A stretch of DNA of 64,000 nt from the NCBI GenBank assembly GCA_900541875.1, contig UQLF01000008.1, positions 1-64,000 of the forward strand. Reading direction: 5' to 3'. The notes under the pieces are model-generated. The model was not told the DNA's origin. It saw only the letters and a list, made by a program, of their open reading frames with translations, and made no database searches. The translations under genes were made by a program, and so were the position numbers. Positions 16,278 through 25,296 of this stretch are shown here, piece after piece (the first letter of the stretch is position 1; each line of letters starts with the position of its first letter). The stretch is from an uncultured Collinsella sp. GTDB lineage: Bacteria > Actinomycetota > Coriobacteriia > Coriobacteriales > Coriobacteriaceae.

Positions 16278-18278
16278 TTAGTCAATTGGATTGAGCGCGT
16301 CGATCTGCGCAAGCCACAAACGCGAGCTGGCGTCACTCGGCATACGCCAATCGCCGCGCGGGCTGAGCGTCACCGAGCCCACCTTGGGACCATCGGGCAC
16401 GCAGCTGCGCTTAAACTGCTGGGCAAAGAAGCGACGATAGAACGTACGCAGCCACGTGTGGACGGTCTTGACGTCGTAGACGCCCTCGAAACTCTTGAGC
16501 GCCATGCGGTAGATCTTGCCCGGCTCAAAGCCAAAACGCAGCAGGTAGTAGAGGAAGTAGTCGTGCAGCTCGTACGGGCCCACCAAATCCTCGGTCTTCT
16601 GTGCGATCTCGCCATCGCCCGTGGGCGGCAGAAGCTCGGGGGACACCGGCGTATCGAGGATATCGAGCAAGACCTCGGCAATACGCCCGCCAAAGACATC
16701 AGCCGCATAGCGCACCAGATGGCGCACAAGCGTCTTGGGCACGCTCGCGTTGACGGCGTACATGCTCATGTGGTCGCCGTTATAGGTAGCCCAGCCGAGC
16801 GCCAGCTCCGACAGGTCGCCGGTACCGATGACAAAGCCGCCAGCCTGGTTGGCCAGGTCCATCAGAATCTGCGTACGCTCGCGGGCCTGGCTGTTCTCGT
16901 AGGTCACGTCCTGCACGGCCGGATCGTGCTCAATGTCCTTAAAGTGCTGCTCCACGGCCGCGTGGATCGAAACCTCGCGGAAGCTCACTCCCAGGTCGCG
17001 GGCAAGCGACTCGGCATTGGACTTGGTGCGATGCGTCGTGCCAAAACCTGGCATGGAGACCGCCGTGATACCCGTGCGCGGCAGCCCCAGCGCATCGAAG
17101 GCACGCACGGTCACAAGCAGTGCCAGCGTGGAGTCCAAGCCACCCGAAAGGCCGATAACCGCAGCCTTGGTACCCGTATGGGCAAGGCGGGTCTTGAGGC
17201 CGGCGGTTTGTAGATCGAGGATGGTCTCGCAACGCTCGGCCAGGTCGCCGTGGTCGGCCGGCACAAAAGGCGCGCGGGGGAAGACACGGTCGATATCGCA
17301 GGCATCGCGCAGGACAGGCTCTTTGGCCAGCACGCCCTCAAACGAAAACTCAACGGTCGTGGCCTCCGGCGCATCGTCCGCGCGCGTCCACGTCGTCGAG
17401 CGACGGCGCTCGGCAACCAGGCGGTCAAGATCGACATCGGCCACCGCCATATCGCAGGTGAGGAGCTTCGTGGCGGCGAGCTTAGATCCGTTTTCATAGA
17501 CGAGGTTCTCGCCCGCAAAGACCATATCGGTCGTGGACTCGCCCTCACTCGCGTCCGCATAGGCATAGGCGCAGTACAGGCGCGCGCTCTGATTGGAGAT
17601 AAGGCTGCGGCGGTAATCTGCCTTACCGATAATCTCGTCCGAGGCCGACGGGTTGAGAATCACCGTCGCACCGGCAAGCGCCATCTCGGTCGAAGGGGGC
17701 GCCGGCACCCACAGGTCCTCGCAGACCTCAACGCCCAGCACCATATCCTCGGCGCCTTCATCACAGCAGCGGTAGACAAGCCCCGAACCCAGCGGAACCG
17801 GACCCTGACCGGCAAACTCGACCCACACAGGATCTGCGGGCGCCGGAGCAAACCAGCGGCGCTCGTAGAACTCGCCATAGTTGGGCAGATACTTCTTGGC
17901 CGTAAGGCCCAAAAGCTCGCCCGCGCAGCACACGGCGGCGCAGTTGTAGATGTTTTCTGCCACCGCAACGGGCAAGCCAACGGTAAAGACAATCGGCAGC
18001 TCACGAGTCTCATCGAGGATATGCACCAGAGCAGCCTCGCAGGCATGCAGCAGCGTGCGGTTATGGAACAGATCGGCCGCGGTATAGCCGCACAAGTTGA
18101 GCTCGGGCAGCACCAGAGCACGGACGCCGCGCTCGACAGCCGCGCGAACAGCCGCTAACGCAACCTCGGCATTGCCCTCGACATCGGCCACGCGAATCTG
18201 CGGCGACGCCGCCGCCACACGCAAAAAGCCATCGTTCTTATTAGCCGAAACGCAGCATTGCCTTGTTGATCTGGACAC
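16278..18278 (-). CDS. nadE: Glutamine-dependent NAD+ synthetase
   Basis: 666 residues from a GTG with AAGGGG upstream. The N-terminal nitrilase-type glutaminase domain (about 20-300) shows LVLPELNLCGYTAADLF (Glu), TAKKYLPNYGEFYERRWF (Lys) and LGVEVCEDLWVP (Cys), the full catalytic triad. The C-terminal synthetase (about 340-660) has GLSGGLDSTLAL (PP-loop) and GTGDLSELALGWATYNGDH. It amidates nicotinate adenine dinucleotide in the last step of NAD formation. Size and domain order match the two-domain enzyme. Confidence 0.95.
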   Translation of the reverse strand: MSRSTRQCCVSANKNDGFLRVAAASPQIRVADVEGNAEVALAAVRAAVERGVRALVLPELNLCGYTAADLFHNRTLLHACEAALVHILDETRELPIVFTVGLPVAVAENIYNCAAVCCAGELLGLTAKKYLPNYGEFYERRWFAPAPADPVWVEFAGQGPVPLGSGLVYRCCDEGAEDMVLGVEVCEDLWVPAPPSTEMALAGATVILNPSASDEIIGKADYRRSLISNQSARLYCAYAYADASEGESTTDMVFAGENLVYENGSKLAATKLLTCDMAVADVDLDRLVAERRRSTTWTRADDAPEATTVEFSFEGVLAKEPVLRDACDIDRVFPRAPFVPADHGDLAERCETILDLQTAGLKTRLAHTGTKAAVIGLSGGLDSTLALLVTVRAFDALGLPRTGITAVSMPGFGTTHRTKSNAESLARDLGVSFREVSIHAAVEQHFKDIEHDPAVQDVTYENSQARERTQILMDLANQAGGFVIGTGDLSELALGWATYNGDHMSMYAVNASVPKTLVRHLVRYAADVFGGRIAEVLLDILDTPVSPELLPPTGDGEIAQKTEDLVGPYELHDYFLYYLLRFGFEPGKIYRMALKSFEGVYDVKTVHTWLRTFYRRFFAQQFKRSCVPDGPKVGSVTLSPRGDWRMPSDASSRLWLAQIDALNPID

Positions 18279-18411
18279 TGGAGGCCCCTTCTACCCTGAG
18301 ATTCAGTCTAACGGACGTTCACATATCTCTAACTAGCCAAAGCAACCTCCCAGTTTACTGAGAGGCCAACCTGTGCTAAGAGCATGTAGTTCAAAAATTT
18401 CTTTAATTAAA

Positions 18412-18442
18412 AAAGGAGAAATCGATAATCGACTTCTCCTTT
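18412..18442 (-). terminator. Terminator of the radical-SAM/peptide operon
   Basis: AAAGGAGAA and TTCTCCTTT arms, extended by a weaker inner stem, with a run of T on the minus strand. It lies 24 bases after the peptide stop. Confidence 0.85.
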
Positions 18443-18466
18443 AAGCGAGGCGAGTAAATTCCGAAA

Positions 18467-18577
18467 CTAATGGCAGAATTTATCCATGTAGTCCTCAAAG
18501 TCGAACACTTCTACCACGACGCCCTCTTCCTGAAACTCTTTCAGCTGCTCCAAGAGATCTTTGTTAATAACGTCCAT
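18467..18577 (-). CDS. 36-residue peptide, candidate RiPP precursor
   Basis: It starts at 18577 with GAGGAGG seven bases upstream and begins 13 bases after the radical SAM stop, so it is co-transcribed. The N-terminal half (MDVINKDLLEQLKEFQEEG) is an acidic, helical leader-like segment. The C-terminal half is VVVEVFDFEDYMDKFCH, with two Phe-acid repeats, Tyr, Met and a Cys-His end, all plausible modification sites. There is no signal peptide or membrane segment. The pairing with a B12/radical SAM protein and an exporter is what marks it as a precursor. The role is inferred, but the gene itself is well supported. Confidence 0.75.
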   Translation of the reverse strand: MDVINKDLLEQLKEFQEEGVVVEVFDFEDYMDKFCH

Positions 18578-18590
18578 GCAGAAACCTCCT

Positions 18591-20912
18591 CTATCTAATC
18601 AATTGTAGTATATCTGCTTTCATGCAATTATCAACCAACTTGTTTAATTGCTCCTCGCTTGCCGATAGTCCCTCTTTTTTCAAAATGTCGCGCACTTCGT
18701 TCTTAGTAATCGGCTTTTCAAACAACGAAAGCAAAGCGAACGAAAAATCATTAACCGCACACATTCTATGGGTGGCACAACTCAGCAGTACTCTTAACCC
18801 CTCTTTTGAGCGTCCGACTTCTTTCACAAACGAACTTTTAACCAATTGAAAACCATTATCGTGCATTACATAATCGGCATCGATATTTGTATTCAGCAAT
18901 CCATAATGCAACAGTTCTTCTATCGCCCTTGTCAGCTCGAGATCGCCCTGATCAAGGATAAGAGAAATGCTACAATCGGCCTCCAATAAACGGGCCAACT
19001 TAAGGTATACCAACTGGGAAACAGCATAGACATGATGGTATTCAGAATTATAGAAGTAGGCAAATGGCTCAACGAGCACGACAGAGGTCTTGGAATCCAG
19101 CCAGATTCGATCAGCTGGATTTAGACTAGTCAGCCGTCGCTTTACTTTGGTCAAATGTCCCTTATACCTGACAGCGTGAATAGAATCTAGGATCCAGGTC
19201 ACCTCTGAAATATGAAGCCGCTGGGGCAAGTCAATTGTGTCGCTACCGTTTATGACTTCTTGCATATAAAAATCAATATGATGCTCATCAGATAAGGATT
19301 TTGCTTCATTTAAAGTTAAACCAGTGCCTGAAACATAATCCACTTCGAGGCGCAAATCCTCATATTGGGACTTCGGCATTACAGAGACACCATACTTATC
19401 GGGATGATTCCAAACATCCGACCCCATAACGAGACCAAAATTCGTAAATCCTCTCGTGGAATATGGAACACCACATACCTGTTTTGAATAATTCAAAACA
19501 TTCTCTGTATAAGCTAAGGTGTTCAGAGCCTCTTCTTTAGTTTCGGTCGGAAAGCCAATCATAAAGAATAGATGAACAGGAATACCCGCATTGAGACAAT
19601 CATGGATATTGCGATCAATCCAATCAACTCTCGTGTTCTTCTTCATTAGATCAAGAACTCTTTGGTTGTATGACTCGAGGCCAAACTGAATCTGCCTACA
19701 TCCACTTTGGTATATCTTGTTGAAAACGTCTGTACTTAGGGTTGGAGAGAACCTCGTTTCTCCATGCCAGAAAAACGTTTTTCCCGATGCGCTTATTTCA
19801 TCCGCGAGTTGCTCCATTCTTTTGCCTTCGAATGTTTCATCCACAAAAGAGAAAACTCTCGTGCCGTATTTTTCATTTAACCGACACATTATTTCAAATA
19901 CTCTCGATATAGGCATCTTTCGGTAACAACCACCGGTAGCACCGGGAATGGTGCAGAAGGCGCAATGATTAAAACACTGCCTAGAGGAATAAACCGGCAA
20001 TATTAACTCAGGCATGAAGTATTTAGAAAGGGCGAAGCCATCGAAATCGGGAACTGTATCGTTGATAAATGTTTGCTCAATCCGATGGTTTTTATATATC
20101 TTTCCACCTTTAGCATGGCAAAGGTTTGGAACACAGTCGAGATTGTCATCACCAGAGTCAAGAGCCTCAAGAAGACGTGCAAGCGGCTCTTCGCCGTCAT
20201 ACATCATTATCGAATCAATGTATTCAAAAAAGGGATGCCATTCTTTCATGCAGTCATCTGCTAAACGAGTAATGTAATTGCCGCCCAATGAGACGTGTTT
20301 AACAGATGGACATTCTTCTTTAATCAGTTTCGCTAACGTAACTGCAGAAATCAATTGGAAACAGCCGCTCACCGAAATCCCAATAAACTCGATTTTTTCC
20401 CTCTGAATACGCTTAAGAAAGGCAATTTCATAGAAGGAAATAAACGGATTATGCAAGGTATCCGCAAGCGATTTCATTATTTCTGGTGTCGAATAATAAT
20501 CATAGGGCAGATCTATGGAGTTGAACGTGTATTTAACTCCATATGAGACGTGATTTATGATATAGAGTGCATTTCTAAAAATGTTTTCAGCATATTGTCT
20601 TTCTTTTAGATTAAAGTATCTCTTCGATCTGAAAATATCTTTTGCCTCGTCAACATTAAGTGCTGACTTTTGTATCAACTCGATTGTTAATTGAACATTC
20701 GAACTAAACGAATCCTTTGATTCCCGATACCTTTTACAGCACTCTTCGACATGTCTATAAGATAGGAGGTCATCATAAAATTCCACGTTTAAGTCAACGA
20801 TGTCAACTTTATATTGTTCAACCTCTTGAAGATATGACTTCAAAACAGGCAAGGCAAGATACGGCCCCACTGGACTCCATCCTGGGGGAAATACTAAAAG
20901 CGTTTTAGGCAT
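18591..20912 (-). CDS. B12-binding-type radical SAM protein, RiPP maturase candidate
   Basis: 773 residues, AT-rich. The N-terminus (LLVFPPGWSPVGPYLALPVL, then VDIVDLNVEFYDD) and IGISVSGCFQLISAVTLAK plus SLGGNYITRL form a cobalamin-binding Rossmann-like domain (about 1-240). CFNHCAFC at 313-320 is the CX3CX2C iron-sulfur motif, followed by a SAM-radical barrel (FVDETFEG, GLESYNQRVLDLM). The C-terminal 200 residues include repeated winged-helix or PqqD-like segments (TRAIEELLHYGLL, KNEVRDILKKEGLSASEEQ) that could grip a leader peptide. It probably methylates or otherwise modifies the 36-residue peptide encoded next. It starts 7 bases after the exporter gene. Confidence 0.85.
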   Translation of the reverse strand: MPKTLLVFPPGWSPVGPYLALPVLKSYLQEVEQYKVDIVDLNVEFYDDLLSYRHVEECCKRYRESKDSFSSNVQLTIELIQKSALNVDEAKDIFRSKRYFNLKERQYAENIFRNALYIINHVSYGVKYTFNSIDLPYDYYSTPEIMKSLADTLHNPFISFYEIAFLKRIQREKIEFIGISVSGCFQLISAVTLAKLIKEECPSVKHVSLGGNYITRLADDCMKEWHPFFEYIDSIMMYDGEEPLARLLEALDSGDDNLDCVPNLCHAKGGKIYKNHRIEQTFINDTVPDFDGFALSKYFMPELILPVYSSRQCFNHCAFCTIPGATGGCYRKMPISRVFEIMCRLNEKYGTRVFSFVDETFEGKRMEQLADEISASGKTFFWHGETRFSPTLSTDVFNKIYQSGCRQIQFGLESYNQRVLDLMKKNTRVDWIDRNIHDCLNAGIPVHLFFMIGFPTETKEEALNTLAYTENVLNYSKQVCGVPYSTRGFTNFGLVMGSDVWNHPDKYGVSVMPKSQYEDLRLEVDYVSGTGLTLNEAKSLSDEHHIDFYMQEVINGSDTIDLPQRLHISEVTWILDSIHAVRYKGHLTKVKRRLTSLNPADRIWLDSKTSVVLVEPFAYFYNSEYHHVYAVSQLVYLKLARLLEADCSISLILDQGDLELTRAIEELLHYGLLNTNIDADYVMHDNGFQLVKSSFVKEVGRSKEGLRVLLSCATHRMCAVNDFSFALLSLFEKPITKNEVRDILKKEGLSASEEQLNKLVDNCMKADILQLIR

Positions 20913-20919
20913 ATCAACG

Positions 20920-22107
20920 TCACATCTTTCGCAAATAATTCAATTGAAACACAACTACCATCATAATTGAAAATACACCAAGTCCTGTAACGAGAATTGA
21001 GAACATCGCGATGCTCGTGAACAGCGAAACAAGGAGTGTTGAAATAACAACAGCAACCGATTGCAAAGACTCCCTAATTGAAAACAGGCTTATCGATTCA
21101 GATTCGTCTCTCGCCAAATCCTGCAGCGATGTTATGAGAAGCACATCTTGAATGGCGTTTCCGGCACCGACGATAAAAAGGAAAATAAACGATATCCCAG
21201 ACGCATAGCGATAGCCAAACGCCAGATACGCACCGAGCGCAAGATACGTCACAAAACAATATGATTTAACGCAATCGGAACCACTAATTAAACGACCATA
21301 TATTGTATTTCCGAACAACAGTCCGATTGTAAGACTACTCTGAAGGAATCCGTATTGTATCGATGACGAGTCAAATTGCAATTGCGCAATAGCTGGCAAA
21401 AGAGAATTCAGAGAGCCGAATGCCACACCACTAGAAATATCGATTAATAGGAAACCAATTGCCAAGTGCTTCGCGCTAAGATCACTAAATGCAGTCCCGT
21501 TTTTTTCATTTTTGCTTATCCCCTCTTTATCATTAACCTCGATAACCGACGGAACATCTCGCAGCAACCAGAACGACGCGGCAAAAGAAAGCGCGTCTAA
21601 TGCAAGAACAGCCTCCGCCCCAAATTGAGCGACAACAAAACCGCCGGCAACTGGCCCCAGAACCATCATCAAATTCTGCAGAAACCCAAACGAATTATTA
21701 ATTACGTCGCGATTGATACTATTCGTATTGGCTCTTAACAACGAGTAAAAGCAGGGCATTTCAACCGTTCGGCAAAGCGATACCCCGCACGTAATAGCAA
21801 ACATACTCCATTTACTATCAACAAAAATATAGCAAACGAATAATCCCGCGCGAATTAAGTCTGCCAATCTCATGGCCTGCAGTGTCCCGATACCCATCTT
21901 CTGAGGCAGCTGCGCGAGCGCAACTGAAAACAGAGAGGGGGCAAATCTGCAGCAGACCATCAAAGCAGTTGCAGAAACATCGTGAGTTACCTCGTAAATC
22001 AGCATTGGCAAAGCAATATTCGCACACCAATTGCCTATTTCGCTTATCCCTCTAGCAATATATAGGACCCGAACCGGACGGCTAGCTCTCAATACCGTGA
22101 ACATCAC
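20920..22107 (-). CDS. MFS transporter, probable product exporter
   Basis: 395 residues with about 12 hydrophobic segments. YIARGISEIGNWCANIALPM, ATALMVCCRFAPSLFSVALA, LADLIRAGLF and VGAGNAIQDVLLITSLQDLA resemble the MFS_3/EntS-like drug or siderophore exporter group. It lies in the inner membrane. The start overlaps the DUF2087 gene by 26 bases, and the radical SAM gene follows at once, so it is an operon member. It most likely exports the modified peptide or gives self-protection, inferred from context. A native bacteriocin ABC peptidase-exporter is absent. Confidence 0.8.
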   Translation of the reverse strand: MMFTVLRASRPVRVLYIARGISEIGNWCANIALPMLIYEVTHDVSATALMVCCRFAPSLFSVALAQLPQKMGIGTLQAMRLADLIRAGLFVCYIFVDSKWSMFAITCGVSLCRTVEMPCFYSLLRANTNSINRDVINNSFGFLQNLMMVLGPVAGGFVVAQFGAEAVLALDALSFAASFWLLRDVPSVIEVNDKEGISKNEKNGTAFSDLSAKHLAIGFLLIDISSGVAFGSLNSLLPAIAQLQFDSSSIQYGFLQSSLTIGLLFGNTIYGRLISGSDCVKSYCFVTYLALGAYLAFGYRYASGISFIFLFIVGAGNAIQDVLLITSLQDLARDESESISLFSIRESLQSVAVVISTLLVSLFTSIAMFSILVTGLGVFSIMMVVVFQLNYLRKM

Positions 22108-22363
22108 GATTAACCTCGTATTTCAGGCCTCGCTCATCCCTTAATAGGAATCCATAATCAACCAAGTACCGCCTCAACACGGCATAATCAGGATAGAGCT
22201 GTGACAGCACACGATTAACCTGAAGCTCCGTATAACTTGTATTTAATTCAAAGAAAGAGACGGCCCATAGCAGCATGATTCTTTTATAGCTTTCCTTTTT
22301 TGGAATTGAAACCAGCTCGCCATTCTTGAGAAATCGTTTTTTAAAGTCTATTAGCTCATCCAT
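22082..22363 (-). CDS. DUF2087 small regulator-like protein
   Basis: 93 residues with GGAGG nine bases before the ATG. KKESYKRIMLLWAVSFFELN, TSYTELQVNRVLSQLYPDYA and LRRYLVDYGFLLRDERGLKY match the DUF2087 pattern (a winged-helix-like module often fused to or next to HTH regulators). It is first in the AT-rich operon and overlaps the exporter gene, so it is a good candidate for local control or for leader binding. Direct DNA binding is not shown. Confidence 0.75.
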   Translation of the reverse strand: MDELIDFKKRFLKNGELVSIPKKESYKRIMLLWAVSFFELNTSYTELQVNRVLSQLYPDYAVLRRYLVDYGFLLRDERGLKYEVNRDVHGIES

Positions 22364-22442
22364 TCACATCCTCCATTTCATACGCATCTAATACTAAAAA
22401 TGCATACGCTTTAGGTCATCGCATTCGGCTTCTATATTCGAA

Positions 22443-22682
22443 CTAAACTCGAACTAATCTAAATGATTTGCTCAAACACTCTTCGAAAGCTCGTTTTTCA
22501 CTCTGAGTAAAACGCCCTTCCCAGTCAGTCCACGAACAGGAAGGCAACTCACAGCGAGCGGAGTCGAAGCCCTCTGCCGTCGGTCGTTCAAAATGCACGA
22601 CAACCTTTTCGATATCCCCATCTGTAATCAGGTCAGAATGAACGACCTCGGTACCGTCTTCGAATGTCATATACGGGTACAT
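22443..22682 (-). CDS. Conserved small acidic protein of unknown function
   Basis: 79 residues from the ATG at 22682, which has GAGGTGG eight bases upstream. A longer frame would start upstream without a ribosome site. It starts MYPYMTFEDGTEVVHSDL, continues with VVVHFERPTAEGFDSARCEL, and ends in a helix with FTQSEKRAFEECLSKSF. This MYPYMT..GTEVVHS pattern is a known kind of short protein in Firmicutes and Actinobacteria, but I cannot name a function. It precedes the AT-rich operon on the same strand and may belong to the same island. Confidence 0.65.
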   Translation of the reverse strand: MYPYMTFEDGTEVVHSDLITDGDIEKVVVHFERPTAEGFDSARCELPSCSWTDWEGRFTQSEKRAFEECLSKSFRLVRV

Positions 22683-22856
22683 CACGTAAACCACCTCGCA
22701 ATCGTAAATCCAGTTTAGCATCAAGCTATTGCACCAAAGACAGCAAGCCCCCTTGATGAGTTGATGGTATCTGTTAAATGTCACGTACGATTCACATCAG
22801 GTGGGTACCCTGATGGCTGCATGAAACGAAGCAGATTTACACCGGGAGGACCCCGT

Positions 22857-23807
22857 ATGACAACCAAGTACACCGACGCGCCGCGCACGCGCGTCATGAC
22901 GCCGGCATCGCTCAACAACGGCGTGCACGAGAACCATTCCATCGGACAGACCATGGCCATCGCGCCCAAAAAGGGCCTGTTTGACGACATTTCCATTCCC
23001 CAGATCATCGCCGGCGCCGCAGCTGCCGCCACGAGCGTCGCGCTTGCTTCCAAGATCGGTATCGCCGGATCGGTGATTGGCGCCGCCGTGAGCTCGGTCA
23101 TCACCGTTGTGTCCTCGCAGGTCTACCGCCACTTTATCTCTGCCAGCGCCAAAGCCCTCAAAGGCACGCACGCCGACGTCGACTACCCCGCCGGCGCCTA
23201 TGAGCCCGTTGAATTTAATGCCGAGGAGCACCTGGGCGGCGCCGCGACTACGCAGGAGATGCGCCAGATTGCGGGGCGCGCGACCACGGCCCGCGTCGCC
23301 CCTAACAGCCTGCGCGCCAAGGCCGCGGCAGAGCGCAGCCAGACGCAAAAGAAGGTCATCATCTTCTCGATTGCCATCGCCATCGTCGCGGTCATCGCCT
23401 GCGCCGGCGCCATCCTTATCACCACCGCCGGCGAGGGTCTGGGCGAGCGCCCCGAGCCAATCCTTTCGTCGCGCACGACGGAAAGCGATGCAAATGGCAA
23501 CACCCAGTCGCAAGACCAGCAGGCACAGACGGACGGCACGCAAGACAGTTCCACCTCTACCGATTCGTCCTCGAATACCCAAAACCAATCGCAGGGCGCC
23601 GATTCTTCTGTGAACAACAGCGGCGCGCAATCCGGCACGACCGACTCAAGCCAAACGACTGACGGTTCGCAGCCGAACACGGGAGGCCAGACGAGCGACA
23701 CCACGTCGGGAACGGGCACAGCAGACAGCAACAACAGCAATTCGAGTGGCACCACATCGGGCACGGCATCTGACAGTTCAAGCCAAGGCACGACATCGGA
23801 CAACTAG
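22857..23807 (+). CDS. Membrane protein with Ser/Thr/Gln-rich tail
   Basis: 316 residues from the ATG at 22857 with GGGAGGA upstream. The longer frame is rejected. A glycine/alanine-rich hydrophobic stretch (IPQIIAGAAAAATSVALASK to about residue 85) is followed by a basic region, then a clear membrane segment (KKVIIFSIAIAIVAVIACAG, about 163-182). The final 125 residues are almost entirely Ser, Thr, Asn, Gln, Gly and Asp. The tail is probably outside the cell and disordered, as in wall-associated proteins. No family is recognised, and the tail may be glycosylated. Confidence 0.65.
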   Translation: MTTKYTDAPRTRVMTPASLNNGVHENHSIGQTMAIAPKKGLFDDISIPQIIAGAAAAATSVALASKIGIAGSVIGAAVSSVITVVSSQVYRHFISASAKALKGTHADVDYPAGAYEPVEFNAEEHLGGAATTQEMRQIAGRATTARVAPNSLRAKAAAERSQTQKKVIIFSIAIAIVAVIACAGAILITTAGEGLGERPEPILSSRTTESDANGNTQSQDQQAQTDGTQDSSTSTDSSSNTQNQSQGADSSVNNSGAQSGTTDSSQTTDGSQPNTGGQTSDTTSGTGTADSNNSNSSGTTSGTASDSSSQGTTSDN

Positions 23808-23942
23808 GCGCTGCATCCCCAGATAGGCAACCTGTACAACGGGCGCGAATCGATAGCGGTTCGCGCCCGTTTGCCTTGGGCGACGAGATGGCAAGCCCCG
23901 CGCGATGGTAAGATGCTTTGGTGTGTAAAGAGGAGATTTGCC

Positions 23943-25241
23943 ATGAGCAAGACAATAGTTACGCCCACGCTTTCGCTGGGCAACCACATCTATCTGTATC
24001 GCCTGCTGCGCGATGCGATTGGATGCGGCAAGCAAACGTTTATGACGCAGGTCGAGGAGGCACTCGCCGCTGGTGACATGGCCGCTTATGACCTGGGCTT
24101 CGAGTCCACGCGCGAGCTGCTCGAGGAGCTCGACGACTGCATTAAGCTGACCGTCTTTAAGGGCGGTCGCCTGTATGCCACGGTCATCGCCAACGAGGCC
24201 TGGGATGCCGCCCTTGCCAAGGGCGAGGACAAGCCCAAGGCTGCCAAGGGAGCCAAGCAGTCCTACAAAAAGAAAAAACGCGGCGAGAAGGACCTCAAGG
24301 CCGTGCGCCCCAAGCACGTTAAGCGTCCCGAGCCTGAAGCCATGGTTGAAGCCGTGCCAGAATCCGAGCCCGAGCCCGAGATCGAAGTCGCTATTGAGGT
24401 AACGGCAGAAGCCGAAACCGAAATCACCGCTACGACCGATCCCGAAGTCATATCCGAGCAGGAAGCCACTGCGGAGCTCAACGAGGCTCCCAAGTCGACA
24501 GCAGAAGAAGCCGCTAGCCAACCTGAGGCGTCTGCGCTCCAAAACAGCGATGTCTTTGGCGACGAGGCCGAGGACGATCAGCCCGCCGATCAAGACGCTA
24601 CCGAGTCGGCGCCGAAGCCCGAGACGCCGCAGCCCGCCATCTCGCTCACGGTCGTCTATGACCCCGAGAACGCCAACGCCGGCATCACCACTATGGCATC
24701 CACGCCCATCGAAGCAAAGTCGAGCGTCGAGAATGAGAGCGCGATGCAGGTTGAGTTTGAAACTGCAGCTGTAGACGCGCCCGTCACCGTGAAGCCCGCA
24801 GATTCCGCAGTTAAGCCGGAACCGGTGCCTGAGCCCGCACCCGTCATCGAATCCGTGCCCACCTCTACTTGCGACCAAGTTCCCGCACCGGCACCGGCTT
24901 CGGTACCCGCAGCGGCCCCAACCCCCGCACCCGCAGCGCCCGCCATCCCTGAGGACTTCCCCGTCGATTTCGCAACCGAGGTCTTCTGCCCCGGCCCGCT
25001 TCTGCACCAGTTGTCGACCTATCTCCCCTACGGCGCCGACACGCTCGGCATTGTCGGCGAGTACTACTGGATCGCCCGCGAGCGCGGTACCATCGAGGCC
25101 GCGCGAAACCGCACAAACTTCCCCCTGTGCTACACGCAGGCCGGCGAGCGCCGCGAGGTTACCGTGCGCATCCGCCGCAACACCACCGGCGGTCTCGGAG
25201 CCGCCTGGGCCATCGACAAGGTCGAAGCCCCGGTCGAGTAA
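23943..25241 (+). CDS. Protein with N-terminal winged-helix-like domain and Pro/Ala/Glu linker
   Basis: 432 residues, ATG with GAGGAGA upstream. Residues 10-85 (HIYLYRLLRDAIGCGKQ, DLGFESTRELLEELDDCIKL, FKGGRLYATVIANEAW) look like a small winged-helix unit similar in pattern to LOTUS/OST-HTH domains. A basic patch (YKKKKRGEKDLKAVRPKHVK, about 111-130) is followed by a long Glu/Pro/Ala-rich linker to about 340. The C-terminal 90 residues (FCPGPLLHQLSTYLPYGADT, ITRER-like YYWIARERGTIEAARNRTNF) form a second compact domain. Basic patch plus winged helix suggest RNA or DNA binding. This is not proven. Confidence 0.6.
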   Translation: MSKTIVTPTLSLGNHIYLYRLLRDAIGCGKQTFMTQVEEALAAGDMAAYDLGFESTRELLEELDDCIKLTVFKGGRLYATVIANEAWDAALAKGEDKPKAAKGAKQSYKKKKRGEKDLKAVRPKHVKRPEPEAMVEAVPESEPEPEIEVAIEVTAEAETEITATTDPEVISEQEATAELNEAPKSTAEEAASQPEASALQNSDVFGDEAEDDQPADQDATESAPKPETPQPAISLTVVYDPENANAGITTMASTPIEAKSSVENESAMQVEFETAAVDAPVTVKPADSAVKPEPVPEPAPVIESVPTSTCDQVPAPAPASVPAAAPTPAPAAPAIPEDFPVDFATEVFCPGPLLHQLSTYLPYGADTLGIVGEYYWIARERGTIEAARNRTNFPLCYTQAGERREVTVRIRRNTTGGLGAAWAIDKVEAPVE

Positions 25242-25242
25242 A

Positions 25243-25283
25243 AAACGGCCTCGGATAGCCAATTTGACCATCCGAGGCCGTTT
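25243..25283. terminator. Bidirectional terminator
   Basis: AAACGGCCTCGGAT and ATCCGAGGCCGTTT (14 bp, perfect) with A and T runs at the edges, between the convergent genes ending at 25241 and 25297. Confidence 0.9.
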
Positions 25284-25296
25284 GAATTCAGGCCTT

